DNA of 64,000 bases from Neobacillus niacini (lineage in GTDB: Bacteria > Bacillota > Bacilli > Bacillales > Cytobacillaceae): NCBI RefSeq assembly GCF_023715785.1, contig NZ_JAMBOX010000007.1, positions 124,001 through 188,000 on the forward strand, given 5' to 3'. This document shows positions 8,371-17,284 of the stretch, in pieces; position 1 is the stretch's first letter; each line of letters opens with the position of its first letter. A program made the translations under genes and the position numbers. A model generated the notes under the pieces. It saw only the letters and a program-made list of their open reading frames with translations. It searched no databases and was not told where the DNA came from.

Positions 8371-9840
8371 TTAGGTCAGCTTTATATCCTCCAATTTTTC
8401 AGTAGAGATAGCTTGCTTGCTGTCAGGAGCAGCCAAACTGACAACCACTCCTGCTAGCAGGGCAAGAACCAAGGTGGCACCACGAGATGTAACGATTGCC
8501 TCCAAAGGTGTATTAATCCAGATGATGGTACTAATAAAACCTGTAAGTAATGCGGCAAGAACCCCAGCGCCGGACATTCGTTTCCAGAAGAAGGTGAGAA
8601 GAATGGCGGCAGCAAAGCTGTTCCCTACACCGGCCCATGCCCAGCCAATGACCACATAAATCAGAGATTTAGACAAAAGTCCTATGACCAGGCCAAAGAC
8701 TCCCACAAGCGAAACGATAACACGGGAGATCATGACTAATTGTTTATCCGTAAATTTCATCTTCATGATCTTGACTAAAACATCTTCACTAATGGAACTC
8801 GAAACAACTAATAATTGAGACGAGGCTGTTGACATGATGGCAGCGAGAATACCAGCCAGTAGAATGCCGACTAACCATCCTGGCAGTAATTCAGTAAGCA
8901 TAAACGGCAGGATCATTTCAACATTATCAATGCCATCTTTCCCGTATAAGGTTAAACCAGTTAAACCAATCATGAAGGCACCGCCGTAGGCAATGACTCC
9001 CCAAAGGATCGCTGCATTTCTGCCAATTCTAGCGTCCTTTTCATTTTTCAGCGCCATAAATCTGGCACTAATATGCGGCTGTCCGCCCAAATACCCCAAT
9101 GCCCAGGATAAGTTTGCATAGATGAGAAGCCCCGCAGCAAATCCGGTAACGCCACCAGTCCAGGAATCGGCTCCATTTCCGGCTTGTACAAGAGCGTCGG
9201 TGATAGATAAATCCATCGAAGATATTTTAATCAAAGCAACAATTGGAAGAACACCAAGTGTAATAATCATTAAAATGGCTTGAATTGCATCAGTCCAAAC
9301 AACAGATAAGAATCCCCCTAGACAAGAATATACGATAACAACAACTGCTACTATTAGGATTCCAACTAAAGGCTTAATCCCCATCGTTTGTTCTAGTGTT
9401 TGTCCAGTTCCTCCAAATTGAGTCCCAACATATAGCGTAAAGAAAGGAACGATTATAATAGCCCCAATCCCTCTTATCCAATTTGCATGGTTAGGAAATC
9501 TCGCTGATAGATAATCAGGAAGAGTCAGGGCGTTGTACTTGATTCGCTCTTCCATAAATTTTTTTGCCAAGAATAACCAGGAAAAGATGATGCCCAGTAA
9601 CATTCCCACGAACAGCCAAACACTGGATAGACCGGTGGAAAAAGCAAATCCGGTAGCCCCGAGTAAGAGCCAGGCAGATGCTTCCGTTGAGCGCTCAGAA
9701 AATGCCAAGGCCCAGCCCGGTATTTTATTGCCGCCAAGGTGGTAATCGTCATACCCCAGCTTTTTACGGCTAAAATAAACCCCGATTCCAATCATGGCCA
9801 CAAAATAAATGATAAGTTCAACAAGTACAACCATATCCAT
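8371..9840 (-). CDS. sodium:solute symporter, PutP-like
   Basis: This 489-residue protein is a 12-13 helix membrane protein of the SSS family. The N-terminus MVVLVELIIYFVAMIGIGVYFSRK and the segments YHLGGNKIPGWALAFSERSTEASAWLLLG and ILAAIMSTASSQLLVVSSSISEDV match proline/sodium symporters (PutP). The second contains the serines that bind Na+ in this family. It should import proline or a similar amino acid with Na+. It lies between the broken amino-acid-type oxidase and the amino-acid-dehydrogenase/kor operon, which supports uptake of an amino-acid-like substrate. The exact substrate is not fixed by the sequence, so no gene symbol is given. Confidence 0.88.
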   Translation of the reverse strand: MDMVVLVELIIYFVAMIGIGVYFSRKKLGYDDYHLGGNKIPGWALAFSERSTEASAWLLLGATGFAFSTGLSSVWLFVGMLLGIIFSWLFLAKKFMEERIKYNALTLPDYLSARFPNHANWIRGIGAIIIVPFFTLYVGTQFGGTGQTLEQTMGIKPLVGILIVAVVVIVYSCLGGFLSVVWTDAIQAILMIITLGVLPIVALIKISSMDLSITDALVQAGNGADSWTGGVTGFAAGLLIYANLSWALGYLGGQPHISARFMALKNEKDARIGRNAAILWGVIAYGGAFMIGLTGLTLYGKDGIDNVEMILPFMLTELLPGWLVGILLAGILAAIMSTASSQLLVVSSSISEDVLVKIMKMKFTDKQLVMISRVIVSLVGVFGLVIGLLSKSLIYVVIGWAWAGVGNSFAAAILLTFFWKRMSGAGVLAALLTGFISTIIWINTPLEAIVTSRGATLVLALLAGVVVSLAAPDSKQAISTEKLEDIKLT

Positions 9841-10109
9841 ACCTATCCACTTCCCTCTCCAATTTTTTAACCAAACAAGGTATCCCTGTTCTTAAAATTC
9901 GTAATTTTTGAAATACTCAAGACGTTCTTTTATCAGTTTTCATGTTTTGCCTTTAGGAAGTTACATCGACCTATTTATTAAAAACAAGGAAAGGATTTTG
10001 GAAAATCACGTTGGTAGTTTTACATTTTTAATGGACTGTAGAATTTTGAAGTTCCCTGCTAAAGAAATGAGTAAAATCTAGAAGTTTTTCAAATGTTGGG
10101 GCATTTTTA
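9841..10109. other. intergenic region upstream of the symporter
   Basis: About 270 bp, AT-rich. I see no gene and no clear promoter or operator. Confidence 0.4.
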
Positions 10110-10154
10110 AAGATGAAGCATCTAGTCCTTAAACAAGAGTTTAGATGCTCCATC
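10110..10154 (-). terminator. terminator of the kor operon
   Basis: GATG-AGCATCTA and TAGATGCT-CATC form a long stem with a 17-nt loop, followed on the minus strand by TTTAAAAATG. It begins 9 bp after the stop of the cupin gene, the last gene of the operon. Confidence 0.7.
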
Positions 10155-10162
10155 TCGATTAA

Positions 10163-10510
10163 CTAATGTTTCTTCCAGTTAGCTGGATATAAGGAAAATA
10201 GGAAGGTACCGCGAGAAAGGGCTTCATATATGATTGGAGTCCCTTTCTCGATAAAAAAGGAATCCCCTTCTTTTCCAACCATTCTTTCACCATTTGATTC
10301 GATGATGATTTCACCTTCCGTTACATACAAGATCTCATCATATCGAACCGTCCAAGGAAATTTGCAGTTTTCCATTTTGACCATTCCTCCGCCAAGAGTA
10401 GCGGATAGTTCGTCAGTAACAAAACGGGCGATTTTTGCTTCACCAGTCCCGATTGTTCCATCTAACGGTTCAAAGAGATATCCGGTCTCTTCTAATAATT
10501 TTACACCCAT
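10163..10510 (-). CDS. cupin-domain protein, EutQ-like
   Basis: 115 residues forming a single small beta-barrel: KFPWTVRYDEILYVTEGEIIIESNGERMVGKEGDSFFIEKGTPI is split here into the cupin motif-1 region (YDEILYVTEG) and the motif-2 region (GDSFFIEKGTPI). Overall it resembles EutQ-type cupins, which bind a small molecule or act as an acetate-kinase-like enzyme in ethanolamine use. Several usual metal-binding histidines are absent, so it may not bind metal. AAAGGAGG precedes the ATG. It is the last gene of the kor operon, 15 bp after the SDR. Confidence 0.72.
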   Translation of the reverse strand: MGVKLLEETGYLFEPLDGTIGTGEAKIARFVTDELSATLGGGMVKMENCKFPWTVRYDEILYVTEGEIIIESNGERMVGKEGDSFFIEKGTPIIYEALSRGTFLFSLYPANWKKH

Positions 10511-10525
10511 GAAGCTCCTCCTTTA

Positions 10526-11284
10526 TTACCATCCGCCATAAGCGACCCAGCCGCCATCCACATTATAAATGGACCCTGTCACATAACTTGATTCATCGGA
10601 TGCCAGAAATAAGACAACATCCGCCACCTCTTTTGTCGTACCGAACCGTTTTAATGGCGTTCTCCTAATGACATCTCCATCATCATATCCGCCTGCTTCC
10701 TGATCTGTTTCATCCAGAGGTGTTTTAATATAAGCCGGAGCAACCCCATTCACGCGAATATTCTTTTCCGCCCATTCCACCGCCAACACTTTCGTCAACC
10801 CGTTTAGAGCGAATTTGGTTGAACTGTAGGCAGCCCTCATCGGAACACAGACCTGGCCGTAAACTGATGTAATATTGATAATCGAACCACCACCATCTTG
10901 CATATACTTAGCCGCTTCTTGTGCACCAAAAAAGGTACCGGTAAGATTTGTGTCTAGAACAGTCCGCCAGTCTTCTTCACTTAATTCAATAGAGGGTCCA
11001 ATCCGATTAACACCTGCATTGTTGACCAAAACATCGATCTTTCCAAACGCTTCCACGGTTTTCTTCATTAATTCCACGACAGACTGCTTATTGGACATAT
11101 CTGCCCCAATGGCGATGACATCATACCCTTTTTCCTTTAGGGGTGCCGCCACCTTGTCTGCCCGTTCTTGACTTCTGGAGTTTACAACAACCTTCGCGCC
11201 CTCCTCGGCAAAGCGTTGAGAAATTGCCTCACCAATTCCCATGCTGGAACCTGTTACAATACACACCTTATCTTTTAAACGCAA
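10526..11284 (-). CDS. short-chain dehydrogenase/reductase (glucose-dehydrogenase-like family)
   Basis: 252 residues with the classical SDR signature: VTGSSMGIGEA near residue 10 (NAD(P) binding), NNAG near 90, catalytic serine in NITSVYG and AYSSTK (YxxxK), then VNGVAPAYIKTP. The start is TTG at 11284 with AGGAG 9 nt upstream. It probably oxidises a secondary alcohol or beta-hydroxy group. In this operon, with an amino acid dehydrogenase and a 2-oxoacid oxidoreductase, it may prepare a hydroxy acid or hydroxy amino acid for further oxidation. That role is inferred. Confidence 0.85.
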   Translation of the reverse strand: MRLKDKVCIVTGSSMGIGEAISQRFAEEGAKVVVNSRSQERADKVAAPLKEKGYDVIAIGADMSNKQSVVELMKKTVEAFGKIDVLVNNAGVNRIGPSIELSEEDWRTVLDTNLTGTFFGAQEAAKYMQDGGGSIINITSVYGQVCVPMRAAYSSTKFALNGLTKVLAVEWAEKNIRVNGVAPAYIKTPLDETDQEAGGYDDGDVIRRTPLKRFGTTKEVADVVLFLASDESSYVTGSIYNVDGGWVAYGGW

Positions 11285-11309
11285 TTTTAATCACTCCTAA
11301 TCTATCAAT

Positions 11310-12407
11310 TTATGAATTAAAAATGGACACCTGTTTGCGTAACTGTTTTGCCTTACCTACACTCTCAATTCTTCGCTCTGCCAATATGTCAGCCGCTTTA
11401 TAAGTTGGAATATTTTCGGTTTTTGAGATATGAATTAAATTTGTCATCGTTTCATAGATGCGTTTGACGGAATTGATTCCTCTTTGCTCATTAAAACCGC
11501 CGGGCTTAATGCGATCGGTATCGAAAATAGTCCCTCCAGCATTTGCAATATAATCAGGGGCATAAAGAATCCCTAGCTCCTGCAGGAAATCACCATGTTT
11601 TTCTTCGGTAAGCTGGTTATTAGCAGAACCTGCGATTATCGAACATTTAAATTCTTCTATTGTCCGGTCATTGACAACCTTCCCAAGTGCACATGGAGAA
11701 AAAATATCAACATCCAGAGCATGTATTCTATCAGGTGTTTCAATATTTGCGCCGAATTCTTCAGCTACTTCTTTGACCCTTTTTTCATCAATATCAGCAA
11801 TGGTAAGGATGGCCCCATCTTTGGCCAAGTACTTGACAAGATTGTAGCCTACACTCCCGACCCCCTGAACAGCAACCCTTACACCTTCAAGACTGTCAGT
11901 GCCTAACTTCTCCTTCGCACATGCCCTGATAGCTTGATAGACACCTAGTGCTGTACTTGGTGAAATTTCCCCCGCTCCGCCAAACTCTCTCGGAAGTGTG
12001 ACAACATAAGGCGTTTCCAGCCGGATGGTTTCCATATCGCGTAAAGTAGTTCCCACATCTTGACCGGTGATATAGAGTCCATTTAACCGATTAATAAACC
12101 GCCCAAAGGCTCTAAACAAGGCTTCGCTTTTTTGCTTCTTAGGATCACCAATAATAACAGCTTTTCCGCCCCCAAGGTCCACGCCGGCCGCAGCATATTT
12201 GTAGGTCATACCTCTACCAAGGCGAAGGGCATCCTCAATGGCATCCCATTCATTTTGATAGGTCCACATCCTTAAACCGCCTGTGGCTGGCCCCAAAGTG
12301 GTATCGTGGATGCAGACGACACCCTTCAAACCCGTTTCATTATCATTAAAAAAGAAGAGATTTTCATAATTGTACTTTTCTAAGTATTCATAGATTTTGC
12401 CTTCCAT
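11310..12407 (-). CDS. leucine/phenylalanine-dehydrogenase-type amino acid dehydrogenase
   Basis: 365 residues of the Glu/Leu/Phe/Val dehydrogenase family. The N-terminal domain has GPATGGLRMW and GRGMTYKYAAAGVDLGGGKAV, with the catalytic lysine in the GGGK segment. The C-terminal Rossmann domain has VQGVGSVGYNLVKYLAKDGA. It should deaminate a hydrophobic L-amino acid to a 2-oxoacid with NAD+ and release ammonia. ATG at 12407 is chosen because GGGAG sits 8 nt before it; an upstream GTG overlaps that ribosome site. The product is a natural substrate for KorAB, encoded directly upstream. Leu-type and Phe-type enzymes cannot be separated by eye. Confidence 0.88.
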   Translation of the reverse strand: MEGKIYEYLEKYNYENLFFFNDNETGLKGVVCIHDTTLGPATGGLRMWTYQNEWDAIEDALRLGRGMTYKYAAAGVDLGGGKAVIIGDPKKQKSEALFRAFGRFINRLNGLYITGQDVGTTLRDMETIRLETPYVVTLPREFGGAGEISPSTALGVYQAIRACAKEKLGTDSLEGVRVAVQGVGSVGYNLVKYLAKDGAILTIADIDEKRVKEVAEEFGANIETPDRIHALDVDIFSPCALGKVVNDRTIEEFKCSIIAGSANNQLTEEKHGDFLQELGILYAPDYIANAGGTIFDTDRIKPGGFNEQRGINSVKRIYETMTNLIHISKTENIPTYKAADILAERRIESVGKAKQLRKQVSIFNS

Positions 12408-12446
12408 TATCTTCACTCCCGTTTATAGCTTTTAAGTATTTTAGAT

Positions 12447-13271
12447 TTAAATGATATTTGATTTTAAGTAGGATATGACATCGCTTTCTACAACTTGTTT
12501 CCCTTTATATCGAGAACCGCTCGTTTTCTTTTCCCAAAGCACGCCGACATTGAAAGGGTTTTCAGAAAGTAACGATACTAGTTCCGGGGCTGACGCTGCG
12601 GGCTGTTCCTGATAGGTGATATTCTGTTTATAAAAATCATACCCTTGTGCTTTATTGAAAACGACACATGGACTAAAGACATTTATTAACGAAAACCCGT
12701 CATGCTGGATACCTCTTATAACCAACTCTTCCAAATGTTTAATATCTCCAGAAAAGCCTTGGCCGATAAAGCTGGCACCGGAAGACCAGGCTAACAGTAA
12801 AGGATTAATGGGCTGATCAAGATTTCCCGTAGGTGAAGTGGATGATTCATATCCTAATGGACTAGTTGGTGATGTCTGCCCTTTTGTATTTCCATAAACA
12901 GAATTATCCATGACGATATAGGTAACTGGCAGATTTCGTCTTGCCGCATGGACAAGATGACCAACTCCGATTCCATATCCATCCCCATCACCGCCTGCGG
13001 CAATAACGGTCAATTCTGGTCTTGATGATTTGATTCCTAAAGCGGTTGGCAGGGTTCTGCCATGTGTAGTATGAATCGAATATCCGCCAAAATAATGTCC
13101 AATTTTTCCGCTGCAGCCTATTCCTGACACAAGGACAGCATTTTCTGGTTGAACATTTAATTTTGCCAATCCCCTTTGGATCGCGCTTAACACGCCATAG
13201 TCTCCGCATCCTGGACACCAAGTTGGGGAGTTCCCATTGGAAAAGTCCTTTGCCTTAACAGTTTCCACCAT
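12447..13271 (-). CDS. korB: 2-oxoacid:ferredoxin oxidoreductase, beta subunit
   Basis: 274 residues binding thiamine diphosphate: PTWCPGCGDYGVLSAIQRGL at the N-terminus, the core GDGDGYGIGVGHLVHAARRN and the metal-binding NSVYGNTKGQTSPTSP. With KorA it oxidatively decarboxylates a 2-oxoacid to an acyl-CoA and reduces ferredoxin. AGGGGGGATAAA precedes the ATG. It starts 10 bp after korA. Substrate class (2-oxoglutarate versus branched or aromatic 2-oxoacids) is open. The neighbouring amino acid dehydrogenase favours 2-oxoacids from hydrophobic amino acids. Confidence 0.92.
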   Translation of the reverse strand: MVETVKAKDFSNGNSPTWCPGCGDYGVLSAIQRGLAKLNVQPENAVLVSGIGCSGKIGHYFGGYSIHTTHGRTLPTALGIKSSRPELTVIAAGGDGDGYGIGVGHLVHAARRNLPVTYIVMDNSVYGNTKGQTSPTSPLGYESSTSPTGNLDQPINPLLLAWSSGASFIGQGFSGDIKHLEELVIRGIQHDGFSLINVFSPCVVFNKAQGYDFYKQNITYQEQPAASAPELVSLLSENPFNVGVLWEKKTSGSRYKGKQVVESDVISYLKSNII

Positions 13272-13281
13272 TTTATCCCCC

Positions 13282-14958
13282 CTAATTTGTTAGGTTACTA
13301 GTAAATCCGTCTAATATAGCAGCAATTTCTTGCTCAAACTCTTGGTCTGTAAAATGTTCACCATCAAACCTTAATAAGGAATGGACCTCTTTATCCGTTA
13401 AGGCAGCTTCGAGGATGGTTCGAATCTGAGCTTTGGCATTATATTCTGCCACAACGACTCTTTTTGAATGCTTTAAAGCTTCCTGTAATTCTTGCTTTGG
13501 CAATGGGGCAAGTTGTCGAACAAGCAATCCTTGGTAAATGGCACCGTTCTCCATCACAAAGTTTTCTATTAGTTCTCCCATTGCGCCTGTACCAATTATG
13601 GTAATTGGAGCTTCCTGATTACCAACTCTGGAAAAAGGCCGTTTATAATGGATTGAATTAGCCTTATTCAGCCTCCTGATATGCAGAGAACCACGAACCT
13701 GTTTAAAGTCAGGCTCCATAAATCCCCTTTCATCATGTTCATCCCCACTGGCGACGTAGGCTCCGCCTTTTACACCCGGAACGGTTCGCTGTGGCGGCAG
13801 GCCTCCAACTGATTCGTACCTTTTATAGGTTCCTGTCATGGTTTCATTTAAGATAGTGGGTCCACGATCAATTTCAATGGATCTGATAGCGTTTTCAATT
13901 TTTGCCCATGGAATGGATATTCTTCTGAGTGCTAGATCTAAATCTAAAGCGATGATGACGGGGCATTGATAATACTCTGAGAGGTTTAGTGCTTCTTGTA
14001 TGGTGACAATACAATCTAAAACACTGGTTGGGGTTAGAAGGATCCGGGCAAATTCCCCGTGTCCTGCATTCATTAGATGGAACAAATCACTTTGCTCTGT
14101 TTTTGTAGGCATCCCTGTTGATGGACCGCCACGCTGATTATCTACCAAAACGAGAGGAATTTCTGTTGCTGCTGCATAGCCCAGTCCCTCAGTCATTAGG
14201 GCCAATCCAGGTCCACTAGTGGCAACAAAGGTTCGTTTACCTGCGTAACTGCAACCTAATGCGGCATGGATCGCCGCTATTTCATCTTCCACTTGGAATA
14301 CTGCACCTCCTAATGGCGGCAGCCACTTAGAGAAGTTTTCCAGTATTTCGGAAGCTGGAGTGATCGGATACCCATAGTAATAGCGAACATCTCCTGCAAT
14401 TGCACCTAGACATAAAGCATCGTTACCCGAGATGGTTGCATTCTCGACGGATAAATCCTGTAGCGGGTTTTCACATGCAACGGTTAAGCCTAATTGATAG
14501 CCAGCTTCGAATAACTCAGTATTTTTCCCTTTTTTAAATTTATGTTCTATCTCAACCTTTACCTTTTCAAATGATATACCGAGGTATCCAGTAATAATTC
14601 CTAATGCCCAAACATTAAAGCCAAGCTTTGGTGGTTTCCCTTGATGAGCAACTGGGATATCCTTCACATTTTCAGGTCCAAAGATCATGGAGTGATCTTT
14701 TAACCTTGGTAAATACCGATTGACACCTTCATCTGTCCAAACAACAGCCATATCAATTGTTTCGAGCCTTGGCGGCGAATCGGATTCATACTGGTCAGAA
14801 ATGTAAATTTCGAATGAAGTATTTCCTCCCCGAATAATCGTTGAAAAATCTCGCCAATTCCGATGTGTGTAACCAAGTGATTCAATCAGCTTTGATAAGA
14901 TTTCCCCGGCTGTTTCAATCCCTTGCCCTGTTAATCCAAAGAGTGCAATGCTTTTCAA
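13282..14958 (-). CDS. korA: 2-oxoacid:ferredoxin oxidoreductase, fused gamma-alpha subunit
   Basis: 558 residues. The N-terminal gamma domain shows GLTGQGIETAGEILSKLIE, and the alpha domain from about residue 190 shows YYYGYPITPASEILE, with the YPITP motif that contacts the 2-oxoacid, and FVATSGPGLALMTEGLGYA. Such fusions pair with KorB to form the catalytic enzyme. The start is TTG at 14958 with GGAGGG 6 nt upstream. It is the first gene of the operon, read from the promoter at 15020-15048. Confidence 0.92.
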   Translation of the reverse strand: MKSIALFGLTGQGIETAGEILSKLIESLGYTHRNWRDFSTIIRGGNTSFEIYISDQYESDSPPRLETIDMAVVWTDEGVNRYLPRLKDHSMIFGPENVKDIPVAHQGKPPKLGFNVWALGIITGYLGISFEKVKVEIEHKFKKGKNTELFEAGYQLGLTVACENPLQDLSVENATISGNDALCLGAIAGDVRYYYGYPITPASEILENFSKWLPPLGGAVFQVEDEIAAIHAALGCSYAGKRTFVATSGPGLALMTEGLGYAAATEIPLVLVDNQRGGPSTGMPTKTEQSDLFHLMNAGHGEFARILLTPTSVLDCIVTIQEALNLSEYYQCPVIIALDLDLALRRISIPWAKIENAIRSIEIDRGPTILNETMTGTYKRYESVGGLPPQRTVPGVKGGAYVASGDEHDERGFMEPDFKQVRGSLHIRRLNKANSIHYKRPFSRVGNQEAPITIIGTGAMGELIENFVMENGAIYQGLLVRQLAPLPKQELQEALKHSKRVVVAEYNAKAQIRTILEAALTDKEVHSLLRFDGEHFTDQEFEQEIAAILDGFTSNLTN

Positions 14959-15004
14959 AAAATTCCCTCCTTCTGTAACATTTATTACTGGCTCTGATAT
15001 AAAA

Positions 15005-15022
15005 TATCTGATATATTAGATA
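15005..15022. promoter_or_regulatory. palindromic operator, probably for the GntR regulator
   Basis: TATCTGATATATTAGATA is an 18-bp near-perfect palindrome (one non-paired pair of positions). It lies in the divergent region between korA and the GntR gene and overlaps the -10 and transcription start of the kor promoter, as expected for a repressor site. Confidence 0.7.
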
Positions 15023-15048
15023 ATAATATCAATATTCGTAATTGTCAA
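15020..15048 (-). promoter_or_regulatory. sigma-A promoter of the kor operon
   Basis: Minus strand TTGACA, a 17-bp spacer and TATTAT. The start point would fall near 15013, inside the palindrome. Confidence 0.8.
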
Positions 15049-15088
15049 TCATTTCTGAATATAAATAATAATTTTAGGAGGAAGTAAA

Positions 15089-15742
15089 ATGAGCAACGTT
15101 GCCTTTGATAACCGCAATTTAAATGAAAAAATTTATTATTACCTCAGAGATAAAATTGTCAGTACTGAATTAAAACCTGGAACAAGAATTGACTATAATG
15201 AAATTGCTAATGAGTTAGGCGTTAGCAAAACACCTGTGCGGGACGCATTACAATTACTTCAGCAGGATGGGTTAATCGAGGTGAAGAGCAGATCCGGTAC
15301 ATTTGTTAGTGTACCTAAAGTAAAGGATATTGAAGAAATTTATGAAGTGAGGAAAGCATTAGAAAGGCTAGCGATTCAACTTGCTATGACGAACCTCCCA
15401 AAACAAACTATAGAACAACTTTATCAAAATGCCTTAGATGTGGATAAGGACATTAATGCAGGGAACTTCCACTCCTTTTTTCAATCTGACCGAAATTTGC
15501 ACAAAACATTAATCATCTATTCCCAGAACAGCCGGTTAATTAAAATAATGGAATCCATCGAGGCACAAATGCATTGGATTGGCGTCATCATTGCCCATTC
15601 CCAGGAAAGGCCACGAAAGGCCAATGAGGAACATAAAGAAATCTTACAAGCACTATTAAACTCCGACATCTTATTGGCACAAAATCTGATGGAAAAACAC
15701 ATCGAGGGAATTAAACAAATGACGTTAAAAGATTTTAAGTAA
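15089..15742 (+). CDS. GntR-family transcriptional regulator (FadR/FCD subfamily)
   Basis: 217 residues with an N-terminal winged helix (LRDKIVSTELKPGTRIDYNEIANELGVSKTPVRDALQLLQQDGLI) broken here as the typical LxPGxxI...ELGVSxTPVRxAL...DGL pattern, followed by a helical FCD effector domain with H-rich positions (FHSFFQSDRNLHKTL, EEHKEIL, MEKHIEG). FCD proteins usually bind an organic acid with a metal ion. AGGAGGAAG precedes the ATG. It is divergent from korA and likely controls that operon through the palindrome at 15005-15022. A 62-bp internal piece (15302-15363) has been copied into the oxidase gene at 7519-7580. Confidence 0.9.
   Translation: MSNVAFDNRNLNEKIYYYLRDKIVSTELKPGTRIDYNEIANELGVSKTPVRDALQLLQQDGLIEVKSRSGTFVSVPKVKDIEEIYEVRKALERLAIQLAMTNLPKQTIEQLYQNALDVDKDINAGNFHSFFQSDRNLHKTLIIYSQNSRLIKIMESIEAQMHWIGVIIAHSQERPRKANEEHKEILQALLNSDILLAQNLMEKHIEGIKQMTLKDFK
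15302..15363 (+). repeat. source segment of the 62-bp duplication
   Basis: This internal part of the GntR coding region is the intact original of the copy at 7519-7580 (59 of 62 identical). Confidence 0.88.
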
Positions 15743-15791
15743 TAATGAGAAAAAAAGAATCCACCTCACTTCCGTGGACATGGTTCTAAAA

Positions 15792-15847
15792 AAAGGGTCA
15801 GTCCCCCATCGCGTTAAAGATTAAGCGAGTTGGGGGTCTGACCCTTT
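15792..15847. repeat. long palindromic repeat, also a likely terminator
   Basis: AAAGGGTCAGTCCCCCA and TGGGGGTCTGACCCTTT form a 17-bp stem with one mismatch around a 22-nt loop (TCGCGTTAAAGATTAAGCGAGT). A related copy is at 17285-17338. Such GGGTCAGACCCCC elements are dispersed in many Bacillaceae genomes. Here it lies after the GntR gene and may end its transcript. Confidence 0.8.
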
Positions 15848-15962
15848 GCCCTATAACTTCGAAAAAATTAATCAAATATTCATATTTAATTAATATAAAA
15901 TTTATCCGAAAGGTCTAAATTAGAATTAGGAACATGAAAATTAATGTTAGGGGATTTTTATT

Positions 15963-16601
15963 GTGAGCAGTTTGTTGGATATATTTTTGCATCTTGATCA
16001 GCATTTGAGTCTTTATATGAATGAGTATGGACCGTTTATTTATCTGATCCTGTTTATCATTGTATTTTGTGAAACAGGTCTTGTCATTATGCCATTTTTA
16101 CCAGGGGACTCCCTCCTATTTGCGACCGGGGCTTTAGCAGCAGCTGGTTCAATCAAGTTACTGCCTATTTACCTTATCTTTTGCCTTGCAGCTATTGCAG
16201 GTGATACAGTGAATTACGCCATTGGACATTATTTAAGGGACAAGGTAGCTGCTCGGGAGAAAATTCGTTTTATAAAGAAGGAATACTTGGACCGGACAAC
16301 TGAATTCTTTAAAAAGCACGGGTCTGCTACCATTATTCTTGCTAGGTTCGTTCCGATTATCAGGACTTTTGCGCCGTTTGTGGCCGGAGTAGGTTCGATG
16401 CCTTACAGAAAATTTTTATCTTTCAATGCCATTGGCGGGATCCTTTGGGTTAGTATTGCCCTTTTTGCTGGCTATTTCTTTGGGAATATACCAGTTGTAA
16501 AAGATAACTTTAGCATTGTGGTTCTAGGTATCGTAGTCGTTTCGCTGCTGCCTGTTGTTTTTACAATTATTAAAAATAAAATCACCGCAAAAAACCTTTA
16601 G
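15963..16601 (+). CDS. DedA-family membrane protein
   Basis: 212 residues with about five hydrophobic helices and the DedA signatures: CETGLVIMPFLPGDSLLFATGALAA near residue 37 (split helix), and FVPIIRTFAPFVAGVGSMPYRKF, GGILW near residue 125-160. Members of this family transport or flip lipids (for example undecaprenyl phosphate) and support membrane homeostasis. The start is GTG at 15963 with AGGGG upstream. It forms a single plus-strand unit. Confidence 0.9.
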   Translation: MSSLLDIFLHLDQHLSLYMNEYGPFIYLILFIIVFCETGLVIMPFLPGDSLLFATGALAAAGSIKLLPIYLIFCLAAIAGDTVNYAIGHYLRDKVAAREKIRFIKKEYLDRTTEFFKKHGSATIILARFVPIIRTFAPFVAGVGSMPYRKFLSFNAIGGILWVSIALFAGYFFGNIPVVKDNFSIVVLGIVVVSLLPVVFTIIKNKITAKNL

Positions 16602-16668
16602 GGGACCCTTCCCTGTTCACAGGAATTGGTTTTCTTAATATAAGCAGTTTTAAAAAATAGCGTAGGTC

Positions 16669-16721
16669 ATTATGAAAGCGGAAGATATGGATCACAGCTG
16701 CCCCAAAGTTTTCTTGATTTT
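16669..16721 (-). pseudogene. fragment of a SnoaL-like gene
   Basis: Aligns with 6082-6134 in the SnoaL-like gene at 44 of 53 positions. On the minus strand it still reads NQENFGAAVIHIFRFHN, against NQEDLGAAVVHLIRFHN in the intact protein. Nothing else of the gene is left, so it is a remnant of a related gene. Confidence 0.8.
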
Positions 16722-16736
16722 AACCCTCCCCGATGT

Positions 16737-17195
16737 CTACAACGTTAACCCTTTTTTCTTTGCATCCGCATCTAGACCAGCTCCAATTGCAAGGCCAATA
16801 CTTAAACCCATAGGCAGACCCAGAGCGATATTGTCGAAGATTGCGATTCCAAACGCAATCCCAAGGCTCATGCCAATCGACATGAACGTAGCTAAGTAAG
16901 TCCCATTGGTGATTATTTTATGAACTTTTTGTAAGTGGCGAAATGACTCCGATTCTATGTTTTTGCTTTTTTCAATATCCTCTTTGCTCCATTCATTCAT
17001 GTGTTCATTCAAGTAGCGCAAATGAGAATCTACTTCTTTTAAATAGAGCCTACACTCTTCGCAATTCGGTGAAAATGAGTATAATTTATCGGTGATCCGA
17101 CCTAGCTTATCGAAATTAAGAACAGCTGAATCTGTGGGGGTTCCTTTCAAATGATTAAGCCTATCCTTTAACACATCATATTGTTCTTTATTCAT
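16737..17195 (-). CDS. hypothetical protein with C-terminal membrane segments
   Basis: I do not recognise the family. The 152 residues start with a helical, charged domain with a CEECRLY motif (two cysteines) and end with two glycine-rich hydrophobic stretches (ATFMSIGMSLGIAFGIAIF and ALGLPMGLSIGLAIGAGL), followed by a basic tail. It is probably a small integral membrane protein with a cytoplasmic N-terminal domain. GGGGTG precedes the ATG. It lies after the DedA gene, in the opposite orientation. Confidence 0.7.
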   Translation of the reverse strand: MNKEQYDVLKDRLNHLKGTPTDSAVLNFDKLGRITDKLYSFSPNCEECRLYLKEVDSHLRYLNEHMNEWSKEDIEKSKNIESESFRHLQKVHKIITNGTYLATFMSIGMSLGIAFGIAIFDNIALGLPMGLSIGLAIGAGLDADAKKKGLTL

Positions 17196-17284
17196 CGATC
17201 AGACACCCCTTGTCAAATTTGATAAACATCCTTACCCTTCATACGTATTTGTAATGCACTAAGTTTCCTAATGGACGTAAATTT

